Origin: Kappaphycus alvarezii
Lineage: Eukaryota; Rhodophyta; Florideophyceae; Gigartinales; Solieriaceae
Length of the DNA stretch: 64,000 nucleotides
Assembly (NCBI GenBank): GCA_002205965.3
Contig: NADL03000682.1
Span: forward strand, 558,001 to 622,000
Reading direction: 5' to 3'
The position numbers and the translations under genes were made by a program. The notes under the pieces were generated by a model that was given only the letters and a program-made list of their open reading frames with translations, was not told the DNA's origin and did not search any database. Numbering within the stretch: the stretch's first letter is position 1; each line of letters opens with the position of its first letter. Below are positions 23,191 through 34,100 of the stretch, in pieces.

Positions 23191-24058
23191 CATTTCCAAT
23201 CTCGGGAAGTAGCGACAGCAGTGCAGCTCTTTCTACCCAAAAAGGCATATGAAGATACAATATGTAGTGTATGAAGATGTAATATGTAGTGGTAGATATC
23301 AAATGAATATCTGTTTTTGTTCAAAGTTTCATTCACTCATTCATTGTAATATTGGTTTTAATCTCCGGTAGTGGTGCTCTATGGCTGCATCGAGGCCGAT
23401 TTCAACGCCAGCTCTCAGAACATTGCTAGTGCTCTTTCTGCGAAGATGGATTTATCCTTTGGGAGAGGATATCTGACCGGTGATCCAATATCATTTCGCC
23501 TCGATCTACTACAGAACCAGAGTTCGTTTCTACAGAGCCACTGAGCAATTTTCGCATGGATTTTCTGCGGAGTCATTGGTTAGTAAGAGCGGAGGGAATG
23601 TTTGGAAGAAATATTGAGATTTTTACCATATTTATCTAGCAAGTGGTTAGAATAAGATTAAAGTTTAGAATAAATATGCTGAATGTGGGTGTATGTTCTG
23701 CGAGACTTGAGAGGGCTTTGAACCGAGGGAGTTTTGGAGGGATTAGAGTACAGATGGCAATGCAAAATATGAGGAAATTCTTTGTTTACAAGACATTAGA
23801 ATATACAATAGAGTAGACGGTAGGAAAGCAACCCAATGGGTCTATTGACTTTGCAAAGAATGAAAGTCCACATCAACAATAGTACAGTGCATTTATTTCT
23901 GTTGACATGGGCGCAAATGCAGTAGCTTTTTCACATTCAGAGAAAAATATAAAACAAGATAAACAAAAAGTAAATTGTTAGACAGCTGCTTGCAGAGAAA
24001 GCGTTGAGCCAAAAATTCGCATCCGTGTGCATGTTTGATTTGCAAAGGCCGGTTTGGA
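23191..24058. other. No gene recognised
   Basis: AT-rich sequence 3' of the zinc-finger gene. It holds nothing that I can assign. Confidence 0.4.
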
Positions 24059-25520
24059 CTAGTTTTCTGTCGCAGAGCACTTGTGCAAGATAAGATTATG
24101 GTTAGTACCAAACGAGCGGCCACACTTTTCACACACAAAGGGCTTGATCTTCCTGTGAACAATATCCATATGTCTATTTATATTCGCAAGATACGGGGAA
24201 GTCTTTGGACAAAAGTGACAATGATATAGATTTGCCCTGCGCTTATCAACGCGGCCACTGGTCGGGGTTTCCCCCGCGAGTCTCCTGGACCTCCTCAAAG
24301 TCGGGATATTCTGGGACTGCTGCGAAGGCTCCGATACAGCCGAATCGTCGATGCAATCGTCACTTTCCGTGTCACGAAAAGTGCGCCTCCGTCTACTTGC
24401 ACGCGACTCGCGGGCACGAGTCCGCGTTTCACGCGAAACAGCGACGAGATTCGACTGGACTGAATGGCTCTCCTCCATGCGGTCAGACGACGATACAGGG
24501 TGCAGACTGGTCAGGTCGTGTGTTTCGTCTGCGTGGTTTGCATTTTCGCGAAGACCGCGAATGATGTGTGTGATTGGGACGATGCCGTGGGCTTCGTGGC
24601 GGTGGGTGGCGAGGCTTTTCTTCGAGGTGAACGGGGCGTTGCATTCGAGGCATTTCAAGGTGGCGGTTGGGCCGTGGACGCTGCGTTGTGTCGCACGAGG
24701 TTTGTCTTGTTTGCAAAGGAGCGGGAGCAAGTGGTGCAGACGAGGTTTTTGTTTTTCTTGCTGGGGTTGTGGGGCTTGAGTGAGTGGTGTTTGCAGGATG
24801 GACGGGGGTGGAGTGGTTGGAGGAGGGGGTGGGATTGGGTGTGGGATTGTTGAGGTGTTGGTCGGGGTCGGGGTGTGATTGGTGGTAGACTGGGGACATG
24901 AGGGTGTCGGGAATGTCGGTAGGGTTGATTGCGTTGGGGAGGAGTAGTTGGGGCATGGGGTCGTTGAGACTGTCGAGGACTAGGATTGAGTCGGGATTGG
25001 GGACGGGGAGTGGGTTGTGCGGGATGGGAGGGGGTAGGACAGGGTCAGAGGCGGGTGGTTGGACAGAGTCGTATAGATTTTGGTTTTGGTGGAGGAGTGG
25101 AAAGGGGTGGTGTGGGGTTTGGAGTAGTTGCTGGATTTCAGTCTTGTAAAAGGAGGGATCGGGAATGGTAGATGGAACGCCAAAGGTGGGGTTGATGTGT
25201 TGGTGAGGGGGTGGATTTTGAGTGGGTTGGTGGGGGCCGGGTTCGGGGACGGGGTGGGAGTGAAGTGGTGATGAGAAGAACGGCTGTGCATGAGGTGGAA
25301 GTTCGGTGGTGTGTGGGAGGGTGGCAGGGTCTGTTTGAAAGATGTTTTGCTGTTGGATGTTGAGGTGTGGTAGGGTGGTAGGGAGGGAGGGGTGGAGGGG
25401 ATGGGACAGGATGGGTGGTTGTGGGGATTGTGGAGGGGATAGTTGTTGGTGTGAAAGGAATTGCAGGAAGAGATCAGCGGGGTGGGATTGCGGTGGGAGA
25501 CAAGTGGATATTTGGGAGCG
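24059..25520 (-). CDS. Proline-rich C2H2 zinc-finger protein, frame-disrupted
   Basis: Minus strand. Four finger-like units are seen in order: CTTCSRSFANKTNLVRHN (24738 downward), CLECNAPFTSKKSLATHRHE with AH, CHFCPKTSPYLANINRH with DIVH, and CEKCGRSFGTNHNLILHKC (a C2HC end), stopping at 24059-24061. A basic RRSRRLAGE stretch and a Ser/Glu/Arg-rich linker lie between fingers 2 and 3. Upstream a Pro/Gln/Asn-rich segment is open from 25520 with sequence such as TFGVPSTIPDPSFYK and DSILVLDSLNDPMPQLLLPN, as in an activation-type region. The segment, finger 1 and fingers 2-4 are in three different frames. The last change, between H-N-A-A and V-H of finger 1, behaves as a one-base deletion. The product is therefore either a decayed DNA-binding regulator or a real gene with sequence errors or small introns. 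No start codon can be fixed. Confidence 0.55.
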
Positions 25521-26020
25521 TTAGGGGGTGTTGAGGAGTGTTGGTTGGAAGGGGAGTGGCAAAGGGGTCTGCGGGGTTTGTTTCGAGGATGGGAGCGGTT
25601 GGGCTGGGGAGGAGGTTGTTTTGAGAGGGTTTGGGGCTGTTGGATGGGGAGCTGGTGGATGATGAGTGCATGGGAGAGGAGGGGTTGTTGATGGGAGAGG
25701 AGAGGATGGGTGGGGATGGGGATTGTGGAGGGGGTAGTTGTTGGTGTGAAAGGAATTGCAGGAAGGGATCAGCGGGGTCAGATTGCGGTGGGAGACAAGT
25801 GGATAATTGGGGAGCGTTGGGGGGGTTGAGGAGTGTTGGGTTGGAGGGGGGGTGGCAAAGGGTCTGCGGGGTTTGTTCCGAGGATGGGAGTGGTTGGGAT
25901 GGGGAGGAGGTTGTTTTGAGAGGGTTTGGGGCTGTTGGATGGGCGGTGGTGGAAGATGAGTGCATAGGGGAAGAGGGGTTGTTGGTGGGAGAGAAGAGGA
26001 TGGGTGGGGCAGGGGCTGGT
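25431..26020. repeat. Tandem duplication of a 295-bp unit
   Basis: TGGAGGGGATAGTTGTTGG at 25431 recurs as TGGAGGGGGTAGTTGTTGG at 25726, and GGGGTTGTTG at 25681 recurs about 294 bases on. The unit encodes on the minus strand a peptide with PADPFLQFLSHQQL, PSSPMHSSS and STCLPPQS. The unit length is not a multiple of three, so the duplicate falls in another frame. Confidence 0.75.
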
Positions 26021-26413
26021 GCAGGGGCAGAGGATGGGGTGACGGCGGAAGGGGGAAGGAGAAAGGGCTGGATGTCGACAGAGTTGAGGGAGGAGGAGGA
26101 CGGGGTTTGTTCCGGTTGGGGGAGTGTGCTGCGGGGTGAGGTTAAAAAACTGTGTCGGGGAGAAGATGTGAGAGACGGGGTCCAGGACCGGTGGAGAGTT
26201 TGGGAAGGCGGAGGACGGGGATGGGACGGATTTTGGGGCGAGTTCATGGTGTGATTTTTGTGTGCGGTAGCGGTGGGAGGATTCACGGTGGGCGAGGCAG
26301 GGGTTGTTTTGTAGGGGAGGAGGGCGGGGTTGCGGGGAGGGGAGGGGGGATTGCTTTGGGGTATTTGGGAGTTTAGCGGGCGGCAAGGGAGCGGTGAACG
26401 CAAGGAGAAGCAT
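25474..26413 (-). CDS. Proline/serine-rich N-terminal region, probably of the zinc-finger gene
   Basis: The minus strand is so C-rich that two frames stay open: one of 309 codons from the ATG at 26403, and one of about 210 codons from an ATG at 26413 with a Leu-rich start. Both encode Pro/Ser/Thr/Gln-rich low-complexity protein. Because stops are rare in such sequence, openness is weak evidence of coding. Position and orientation make it the likely 5' part of the zinc-finger gene. Confidence 0.35.
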
Positions 26414-26586
26414 GGTGGAGGTGAACGGTTGGAGTTGCTGGGGGTCAGCGGGCGTCTGTTTTATACCTGTCGGGTAGTTGTTTGTTTAGAGCGGACGTTT
26501 TCTACTTTTATTCAGAGATGGTCCATTACCTCATTCCAAGGGTATTCATGGCAATGTCAAATCCATGCCATCAATGCCTCACAGAA

Positions 26587-26822
26587 GAACAAGTTTAATG
26601 CTTTTTATCTGCTCTCGACTGCGCACGGTCATCCTCCTTTTTCATATCCGTCTTGCCACGTATGCCACTCGAGAAACTTTACTTCATTGAGTATCTATCG
26701 TGTACACTGCAGGACTGACTATAAGTGGAGGAAGTTTAATGCGTTCAGTATCTACTGTGGACTGCGCACGTCCTAACTATAAGGAAGGAAGTTTAATGCG
26801 TTCAGTATCTACTGTGGACTCG
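26587..26822. repeat. Degenerate repeat array, unit about 57 bp
   Basis: GGAAGTTTAATGCGTTCAGT and ATCTACTGTGGACT occur at 26730 and 26787. Weaker versions start near 26587 and 26673. The array lies between the zinc-finger gene 5' end and the tRNA gene, so it may be promoter-proximal to one or both. Confidence 0.6.
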
Positions 26823-26902
26823 TAACGTGAACAAAAATTATTCATTTTGTATAAGTATCTTGGCAAATCGCAGGGGATACCAAGGGAGGTGTGCAAGGAT
26901 CC

Positions 26903-27002
26903 GCGTCTTTGGCCGAGCGGTTAAGGCGGCAGACTCAAGGGCACTAGATCGTAGCATTCTGCTTCACAGTTGTGAGCATGGGTTCGAATCCCATAGGACG
27001 CA
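26903..27002 (+). tRNA. tRNA-Leu (CAA) with a 17-base intron
   Basis: Acceptor stem GCGTCTT pairs with AGGACGC (one G-U), discriminator A27002, no encoded CCA. The D-arm A box is TGGCCGAGCGG. Anticodon stem GCAGA (26929-26933) pairs with TCTGC (26958-26962), loop C-T-C-A-A-G-T with anticodon CAA at 26936-26938. The intron is 26940-26956, after position 37 as in nuclear tRNAs. A long variable arm (TCACA/TGTGA) and the T arm ATGGG-TTCGAAT-CCCAT fit tRNA-Leu. The B box GGTTCGAATCC is perfect. All stems pair, so it is probably functional. Confidence 0.93.
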
Positions 27003-27045
27003 GACATGTACCAGTGAAATGGGACTTTCGCGGAGCGCATTGAAA

Positions 27046-27050
27046 TTTTT
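27046..27050 (+). terminator. Possible Pol III terminator
   Basis: TTTTT, 44 bases after the mature tRNA end, is the first run of at least four T downstream. Confidence 0.5.
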
Positions 27051-27172
27051 GGTAAATAACTTGGTACCATTTTTTTGCCTAGTCTTGTAACATAGCCGTC
27101 CTACAATACTGTACATCTGCAATCAGATCCCCCCTTTGCAACAATAACAGATGACTCGGGCCCTCTGCAAAC

Positions 27173-27556
27173 ATGCAAACATGCCGCTACCCCGGCCCGC
27201 GACATAGCCCACTCTCCCCACAACAAACACTAAACCTCAAGGCAGTCGCTCACCTCCTGGCCAATGCGCCGCAGCCAAAACAGCCATCACCATGGTCGCC
27301 TCAACCGCTATCTCGCACATCCGCTGCAACCACCGTTACGTACCGTCAAAGGCAACCTCTTGTTCCCAACCTTCACTCTCACAAATTTGTTCCAGCACCA
27401 CACCCCTTGCCATCCAGGGGCATACTACTCGTAACCAATAAACGACATTGTGCACGCACTACCAGACAACCATCCCCCACACCGCATCCCCGTTGCCGGT
27501 CTCCACCTCGACGGCCCCATCACCCCCATACTGACAGCAATCGACAAGAAGCATTT
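27173..27556 (+). other. Unassigned Pro/Arg-rich open frame
   Basis: A 128-codon frame starting at an ATG, C-rich and rich in Pro, His, Arg and Gln. No motif is seen. It ends where a family B fragment begins, so it may be element-derived. The composition alone could keep it open. Confidence 0.2.
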
Positions 27557-28200
27557 TAAACTAGGGTCACCTGCACGAGGCTTTTAGCCTCGACGCATGC
27601 CATTCGCCTTTCAATACTTGGTCCAAGTTCCGCCGTTCCCCTCCCATGTGCCGTGCCCGATACTCTTTCGCCCACCATCTCCTGCACTGTACCCATCGTT
27701 GGCACGGAACCCGACGACACCACCGTCAAGTCGTCCTCCGGCGCGCAAGACCTGCAGAGAGCGGCCCGCCACCTCGTTAAACCATGGCACAGAGTACAAC
27801 CCAAGAGGCCAGACATCCGCGTGATGGGAGGCAATGGCGGTACACACTCCTTTGACGTCATATTCGGCGACCCTCTGCCGCTCTCCCGCAGGAGGGTGCA
27901 CACTTTTCATCCGCTCACCTCCCTTCATGCGGCCGTTCCGTTCCCGCAAAGCATACAAGATATGAATCTTTTATTGCAAACTCCGTGAGCGCTAGCCTCG
28001 TACCCATGCCTATATCCACTCTCGGCGATTTCTACCCAGTCGCCTACAGGGTGCTAACCGATGATGCGGAGGACGTGGCCGTTCGCGCGATGGAGGCAGA
28101 TAGCAAGTTCTGAGAGGTGCTTTCCCAAAGGCACGGTGCCGCGGCCGTAGTCTCCAACGCAACATGCCTGCTGGCAGGTCTTGACTCGGATTTAGGGAAA
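27557..28200 (+). pseudogene. RLE retroelement family B fragment lacking the knuckle
   Basis: A FAFQYLVQVPPF segment matches the linker before the knuckle. The Cys/His knuckle is deleted. Then AQDLQRAARHLV, KRPDIRVMGGNGGTHSFDVI, RVHTFHPLTSLHAA, a frame change, PMPISTLGDFYPVAY, VAVRAMEA, a TGA, then SQRHGAAAVVSNATCLLAGL. Stops and at least two frame changes mark it as dead. Confidence 0.65.
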
Positions 28201-28429
28201 AACAAGAGGTACTACTGGTCATCCTCTATGATATTCCGTGCCACAAAAACCGACCCTATCTTTCATACATTTAAGCACCCCACATTGCCCACCTTCGGCT
28301 TTAGTCCATTCGGGATTCCTTGAAGCTCTCACGAGTCTGGTCATCATTCTGACTTCCGGGATGGCCCTACACCCACTTTGGGTTGCCGGGACTCCACCGT
28401 AACCGCTGCCAATAAATGTGAAAATTGAC

Positions 28430-28940
28430 CAAATATTTTAATCTCTATCCCGGTGTCTTACAGTGATGCTGAATTGTGGAGCAATATTTTTTATTGTGAA
28501 TCATCAAGGAATAATTTTATCTATTTTACACTGGCCCTATTTTATGCTGAATTCAGTCTGAATTCAGTGTGAAATGTTTTTTATTTCCTACAGTTGGGTT
28601 TTTATAGTATAAAGGCTATAAGTATTGCATTTATGCTGCCAACAAACTATTATCTGGACGAGTGCTTACCTGGTAAATACTGCAATAGTTATTGCTGAGC
28701 TTGAATCATGTCTACCAAAATTATTGTATGGTTTGGCTGATTTGTGTAGCAGGTTCACCTTGGTGTAAAGTAAAAGTAGTCCTGGGCTGTTAGAAATACT
28801 TTTTCATATCCTCGGGCCATCGAAATATTCCCCTCGATCAGCTATCATTAAATTTGGTTCTCTGTTCATTATTCATTAAGTCCAATTGTAGCATCTATTT
28901 ATTTAATCAAGTTGGAACTATTACTTTTTGGATCTACCTC
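28430..28940. repeat. Diverged direct repeat, left copy
   Basis: Shares with 30575-31120 the order GTGAAAATTG, TTGTGGARCAATATTTT, AATAATTTTATCTATTT, CACTGGCCC, CAGTTGG-TTTTTATA, then near the end TCGATCA and TTTTGGATCTAC. Each copy is about 510-540 bases. It could be an old LTR pair or two copies of one element. Confidence 0.5.
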
Positions 28941-29031
28941 TCCCAATTATTTTACAATAAAGTACCTTACGCCAAGATCGGCCATGGAAGCAAGGTTATT
29001 TACTGTATTGTTGCCCGGCGGTAAGGCACTT

Positions 29032-29310
29032 ACTGCAACCGAAACGATATCCTCCTCTCCCCCGTCGGGATTGATATCTATGGCGCCTTGGGCGACGACG
29101 GTAAGGCTTTTTTCCGCCGCCTTGCTTCCTTCGCTGCTTCCCGTCGCGGTTCCTCCCCTCAACAGGAGCTCCGCGACTTCGTTACCCGTTTTGCATTTAG
29201 TCTCCAAATAATGCAGGCGCGACAAGTTTCTACCCGCCGCCCGCATCCGTAGTTAATTTATAAATACCCTCCGCACGCCTCTGTGCGACATTGTATGACA
29301 AATAAAGATC
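29032..29310 (+). pseudogene. RLE retroelement family A, C-terminal fragment with 3' UTR
   Basis: YCNRNDILLSPVGIDIYGAL, then FFRRLASFAASRRGSSPQQE and MQARQVSTRRPHP, end at the TAG 29250-29252. The same ending is seen at 3132. An AATAAA lies at 29301-29306. Only the last 75 codons are present. Confidence 0.65.
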
Positions 29311-29520
29311 TACCACCATTGTTACCCATCAGCGACTACTTATCCCGCATAATGCATTAGCCGTGAGGATATAACCGACTACATCTCCCATGCATTAAAA
29401 TAACCCAAAAATTCCCCCAAGGCCGATAGCCGTAGGTTAGACTCTACGCCTTCTTCTTGGATCTTGACTCATGGAGAGATCTTAAGAAAAGGCCGCTCAA
29501 TAGTTCAAACCCCTGCAAGT

Positions 29521-29700
29521 GGAAAGGCTTGAGTGTTTTACTCTTGGAGGATATATTCGTTCTCTACCAACGTTTTTCAGACAGTCACATTCGACTAAAA
29601 AAATGTATTCAGGCAAAGTAGTCGGGGAGGAAATACGAACTCTAAAAGGCTTCCTAAATGCCATCAATAGGGCCGCAAGTGGACATTGCTACACCGAAAG
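29521..29700 (-). repeat. Family B type 3 3' end, inverted
   Basis: GGAAAGGCTTGAGTGTTTTA, CTCTTGGAGGATATATTCG and CAGACAGTCACATTCGAC match the terminal repeat. The flanking GGGGAGGAAATACG matches the inner part seen at 22770 and 54350. Confidence 0.55.
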
Positions 29701-30574
29701 GATAGAAAAAATTGTCCATGGTGTGCGTAGGGTCTTACAATACAGCACTTCAGTATTAGTTTGGAATAACGGTTGCATACAGTAGATCTACAGACTGTTG
29801 TTAATCTCTAGTGTCTATCCGCCTTAGCATTATCCTCATATGAGAAACGTTTTGTTCTTACCCGGGGAAAATCTCTTTACCGCAATGTGCAAGGCTGCAG
29901 GGCAAGACAGGGCAGCAATGCGGAGAATTAGAGGGTATTACAATATGTCCACAGACCTAAGATCCGTACTAGAGAAGAGGAGTGGGATCTCGAGCTGACA
30001 TTCTACTACCACATATAGCGCGGATGACGTGGAATGCCGGAAAGTTGCGACCGAAGACAGATGGACAGGGATCTGCAGCTTTGTCGCAGAATTTGTGTAT
30101 CTAATGGGTAAAATAATCGCGCTTGGGCGGTAACGAGTTGTACAAAACTGATAGTTCCAAGTTTGGACTGAGCCTCACGGCTTAGTGGTCGTTACAAACT
30201 AAGATTTAAGTTAACTGGTGGGCAGAGAGGATGGGGCTTGCCTAAGTATACCGGAAAACAAGAAGATATACGAGACGCCAGATGCCGGGGGCAACATAAT
30301 GAGTCGGCTTGGGGTCTGCCGCCTAAGTATTTTCTTTCAACTCCATATTAGCCCTTAACTTTCGCTTCATGCGGTCAGCAGTAAAACGTTCAAAATCAAC
30401 GAGGCCGAATTCGAGCTTTAGAGAGTAGACTGGTTCATTTGTAAGGAACTGTTACAATTATTGGCCGGTTCTTTCAGACCTGGACAACCAGTCCTCGCAG
30501 AAGCGAACATGGAGTATTCTGAAGCAGCGGAAGACTATATACGACGCTGACCACTGGCGGTCAGGGGAATCGTG
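29701..30574. other. No gene recognised
   Basis: Mixed composition with patches of about 45-50% GC. It is probably element debris between the two long direct repeats, with nothing assignable. Confidence 0.3.
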
Positions 30575-31120
30575 TGAAAATTGGCAAAATAATTTTACAA
30601 GTATTGGAAAACTATTTAATTGATTTTCCATAACGAATACAGAAAATCTTTACTCATTGTGGAACAATATTTTAGCAGAGGTCTACAAATATTTTTTTAT
30701 TCTGAATCACCGAAAATAATTTTATCTATTTCCACTGGCCCATTTGTACACTTTATTACACGTGAAGCAATTCTTATGTCTTTCAGTTGGTTTTTATATT
30801 CTGCAGTTTTAATTACTGGAATTGTATTGCCAGGAAATTTCTAGTTGGATTAATACTAAACTGGATATTTATTCTATAATTATCATTGCGCATGAATTTG
30901 GTCTACAATAGCTATTACACTGCTGGAATCATCTTTGTAGCTTTCTATTTTGATCTGCGGTATAAATAATCTTAAGCCGTTAGAAAAGTTTAGCAAGCCT
31001 CGGGGTATCGAACTATCCCCGTCGATCAACAAATATTTGTTTTCTTTTATTATGTTTATCAGTTCTATTCAGGTAATTTATTATTTATTTGTTTGGAATT
31101 ATCTATTTTGGATCTACGCA
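30575..31120. repeat. Diverged direct repeat, right copy
   Basis: Partner of 28430-28940, same orientation, about 2.15 kb apart, ending TTTTGGATCTACGC. Confidence 0.5.
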
Positions 31121-34100
31121 TGTCACTTAAGTTTTACAAAACGCCAATAGCACATGCAGTTGCGGTGTCATATAATTACGAAACATCGTATCAGAATCGG
31201 TGGCTGACCAGGTTGAAAAAACTTATGCCTGAATAGAGGAGGCTGAGAGCCATCCACGCTTTTCCAGGTACGAATAATTACATAAAGCATCGAAAGAATA
31301 GGAGTGTTTTAAGTCATTCCCCGGTAGAAAACAAATATGCATATGAAAGCAAAGAACTGGGTCGCGGTTGTTGTGGAGGAGAGCCATAGAGCGGGGAAAA
31401 CCCTTCACCTTGGTCCTTAGAAATGTTTTTTTGATCTGTGTTCTGTCAGTGAGAGCACCAAGCAATTAAAATCTTCTTCTATTCTCTAGGAGAGAAAAAC
31501 TTACAATTAGGATAATGGCTGGGTCTGAAGGAATTGCATTTGATCAGAATATTCTAGTTTCCACGGTATTTACATAGAAGTCAACGAACATACTGTCAGT
31601 GAAGAGAAGACGGATAGAGCATTGGAGAGTGCATCTAAGCTCCCCACTTGTCTCTTTTCGTCTGCGAACCACTATTTGAACAAAATAATTTTTTCTTTAT
31701 TGAAGGTTTGGGGCTGAGAACCGTTTCTAAGAGATCTATAGAAATGAACTACAGTATTATTATCGACCACAACTTGGGTAGAAAAAATATATCTAATCTT
31801 TTTATAAGGAAATAGATCATCTATTTTCCTACCTTTAAAAATGAATGATGCTACTGTTAGCGGTTTGATTGAAAACGGCAAAATAATTCATGTGTTCATC
31901 ATAGAATTTTCGCCTCCTTTCGAGAAGGGAACAAATCGCAGTAGAGGTTTATTTCTGCTTCACCCCACAGGAATATGCTCATCCACAATCTAATACATAG
32001 TTCCGGGGGAAAGAACCTGGATGAATTTCCGGTACAAAATGCCGGATAATTTTATTATGGATGGAACCAGTAAGCATTTATTGAAAGCATGATCTATCCT
32101 TTCAAAGCTGCATTTCGAGTTACTAGTCTCTTCTTAAAAGGAATACCATCTTATTTACTTTATGGTTCGTCGCATTAATTATCTTTAGTTTGATTTAGTA
32201 ATTAAGGACATATGATATTTCAAAAAGTCGTAACAAACTGTTTTCTATGACTATGTTTTAAATTTTTCTATAAAAGTACAAGCTCTGGCACATAGTTTTA
32301 TGTGAACATTATTCTAAGAATATATCAAGTAAAATGAAAGCTTCCTCTCAAGTTCTTTTAGTGCTTTTTATATTGACCTATTTGTCTGTAAAATATGAGG
32401 AAGGTGTGAATGATGAATATATATATTTGAAATCCAAAAACATCATTTCCGGCATATTTTTGTCTGAACGAATGTTTTCCTTCCCTTGGTTATAGCATAA
32501 GGTGATATAACATATGTTATAAGAAACTGCAGTAATTGCACCAATTCAATCATTGAAAGTTGCTAAAAAGAAAGGTTTAGGTTTCCGAAAGCCTAATATC
32601 AGGTGTATATTTCATATTTACGTATTGGTGGCAAAAAAACTAGCTCGCAGTCCGCTATTAAGTTGTTAAATTGTGAATTTTTAGAGGTCATTGGGTATGA
32701 TTTAAATCTAGTTACATCAGTGACTCTATCAACTACAGCTCCAATTAATTTGAGGCCAGGAACGTCAGGAATTTTCTATAGTGCAGCAAATTTGTTATTC
32801 AATATCAGTATATCATTTTATAAGTTTTAAGTGCTATTATTTCCTTTTTTAACTTCACCGAAAATAGCTTTCTAAAATTTAACTCTAATTCAACAGAAAA
32901 GAGGAAATCGATATAAAATAGTATTTTTTTGTTTTTTCAATTTCAATGAACTGCAGTTCAATTAGAAAACGTAAAGCGCCTACGAAACATGTGAAGGAAT
33001 CAGAACTTTGTTAACATAGTTATTTATATACTCAAATCAGTACTAAACGTATGGTGGAGAAATCTCACACAGAATCAGCCCTTGCATGTATTTGGCATAC
33101 ATTGAATGATTTATCGGGAAAATTCAAGTTTATGATTTTAACAGATTTTAAAAAGGTTCCATACTATTGTTTCAAATAAAATTAACTTGTTGAATTTTAT
33201 ATGAAATATTTCATCGCTGTAATGCGTGGATTCATTGATTTCAGGGGAATCGCGCATATGGAATAGATAGCTACGAAAATAGTTGAATTTTTAATTATCT
33301 CAAGCCACTCATGCGAGTTCCTAAATCATACTTTGTTGTTAAAAATGAATTAGTTCATAATGATATCATAATTAAGTTTTCAGAGGCAAATATATCTCGT
33401 AGATCTTAGTAGACATTTTTTGTTATAGTATTACCTTTTTTAATTTAAATTTATTTAGCTATTTAGGAGCGATATATATATACATAGAACCCTTACCCGT
33501 GGTGTCATATATTTTCTTTGTGGCTAAATAAATATTTCTTTGTTTGGGAGCTTAGCTTTCCAAGAGATTTATGAATACTGGTAAACTCACTAAACAGTGG
33601 TAAGATTCTGTAGCTACTTTAAGAAATTTGCTCTACTAGGACTATTCTGACCAAAAAGTTCCAATAAATCTATTGCAAACTAATATAAAGTACACTAATG
33701 ACGGAGAATGGGTATTGTATTCTTAATAAGAACGAAATAAGGTGGAACTCTTTTTACCGCAGACAGTTCTTGATAATAATTATTTAAAGAAGAAAAGGTT
33801 GTAAAACCAATACCTATATTCTCACAGAGCCCTTGAAATAGACTAACAATATACCCAATGTACTATTAATCCCGTCACAAATTCTTTTTCTTTGTGGTTC
33901 TTAACAATAATCTGATCCTTTCCTGAGTAGGCGAAGACTTTTCTTACGAAAAAGTTTCAGTGGTTGAATCTGTGACGCTTTCTGCAATAGTTCTGGAAAG
34001 ATATACAGTTCGGATCCCAGAAAAAAGAAATTTTTCGTGACTCAGTTTATTTCCTGAAAACTTACCGCAATAATTACTGCCATACAAGATTTAGAGAATA

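Noticed and set aside
24200-26400. Many plus-strand Gly/Trp/Val-rich open frames
   Set aside because: They are mirror frames of the C-rich minus-strand region. They have no motifs, whereas the minus strand encodes clear zinc fingers.
20643-26822. Short tandem repeats as possible CRISPR arrays
   Set aside because: Units are few, degenerate and without unique spacers, and the genome is eukaryotic.
26903-27002. tRNA-Ser as an alternative for the long-variable-arm tRNA
   Set aside because: Anticodon CAA and the pairing with a 37/38 intron fit Leu.
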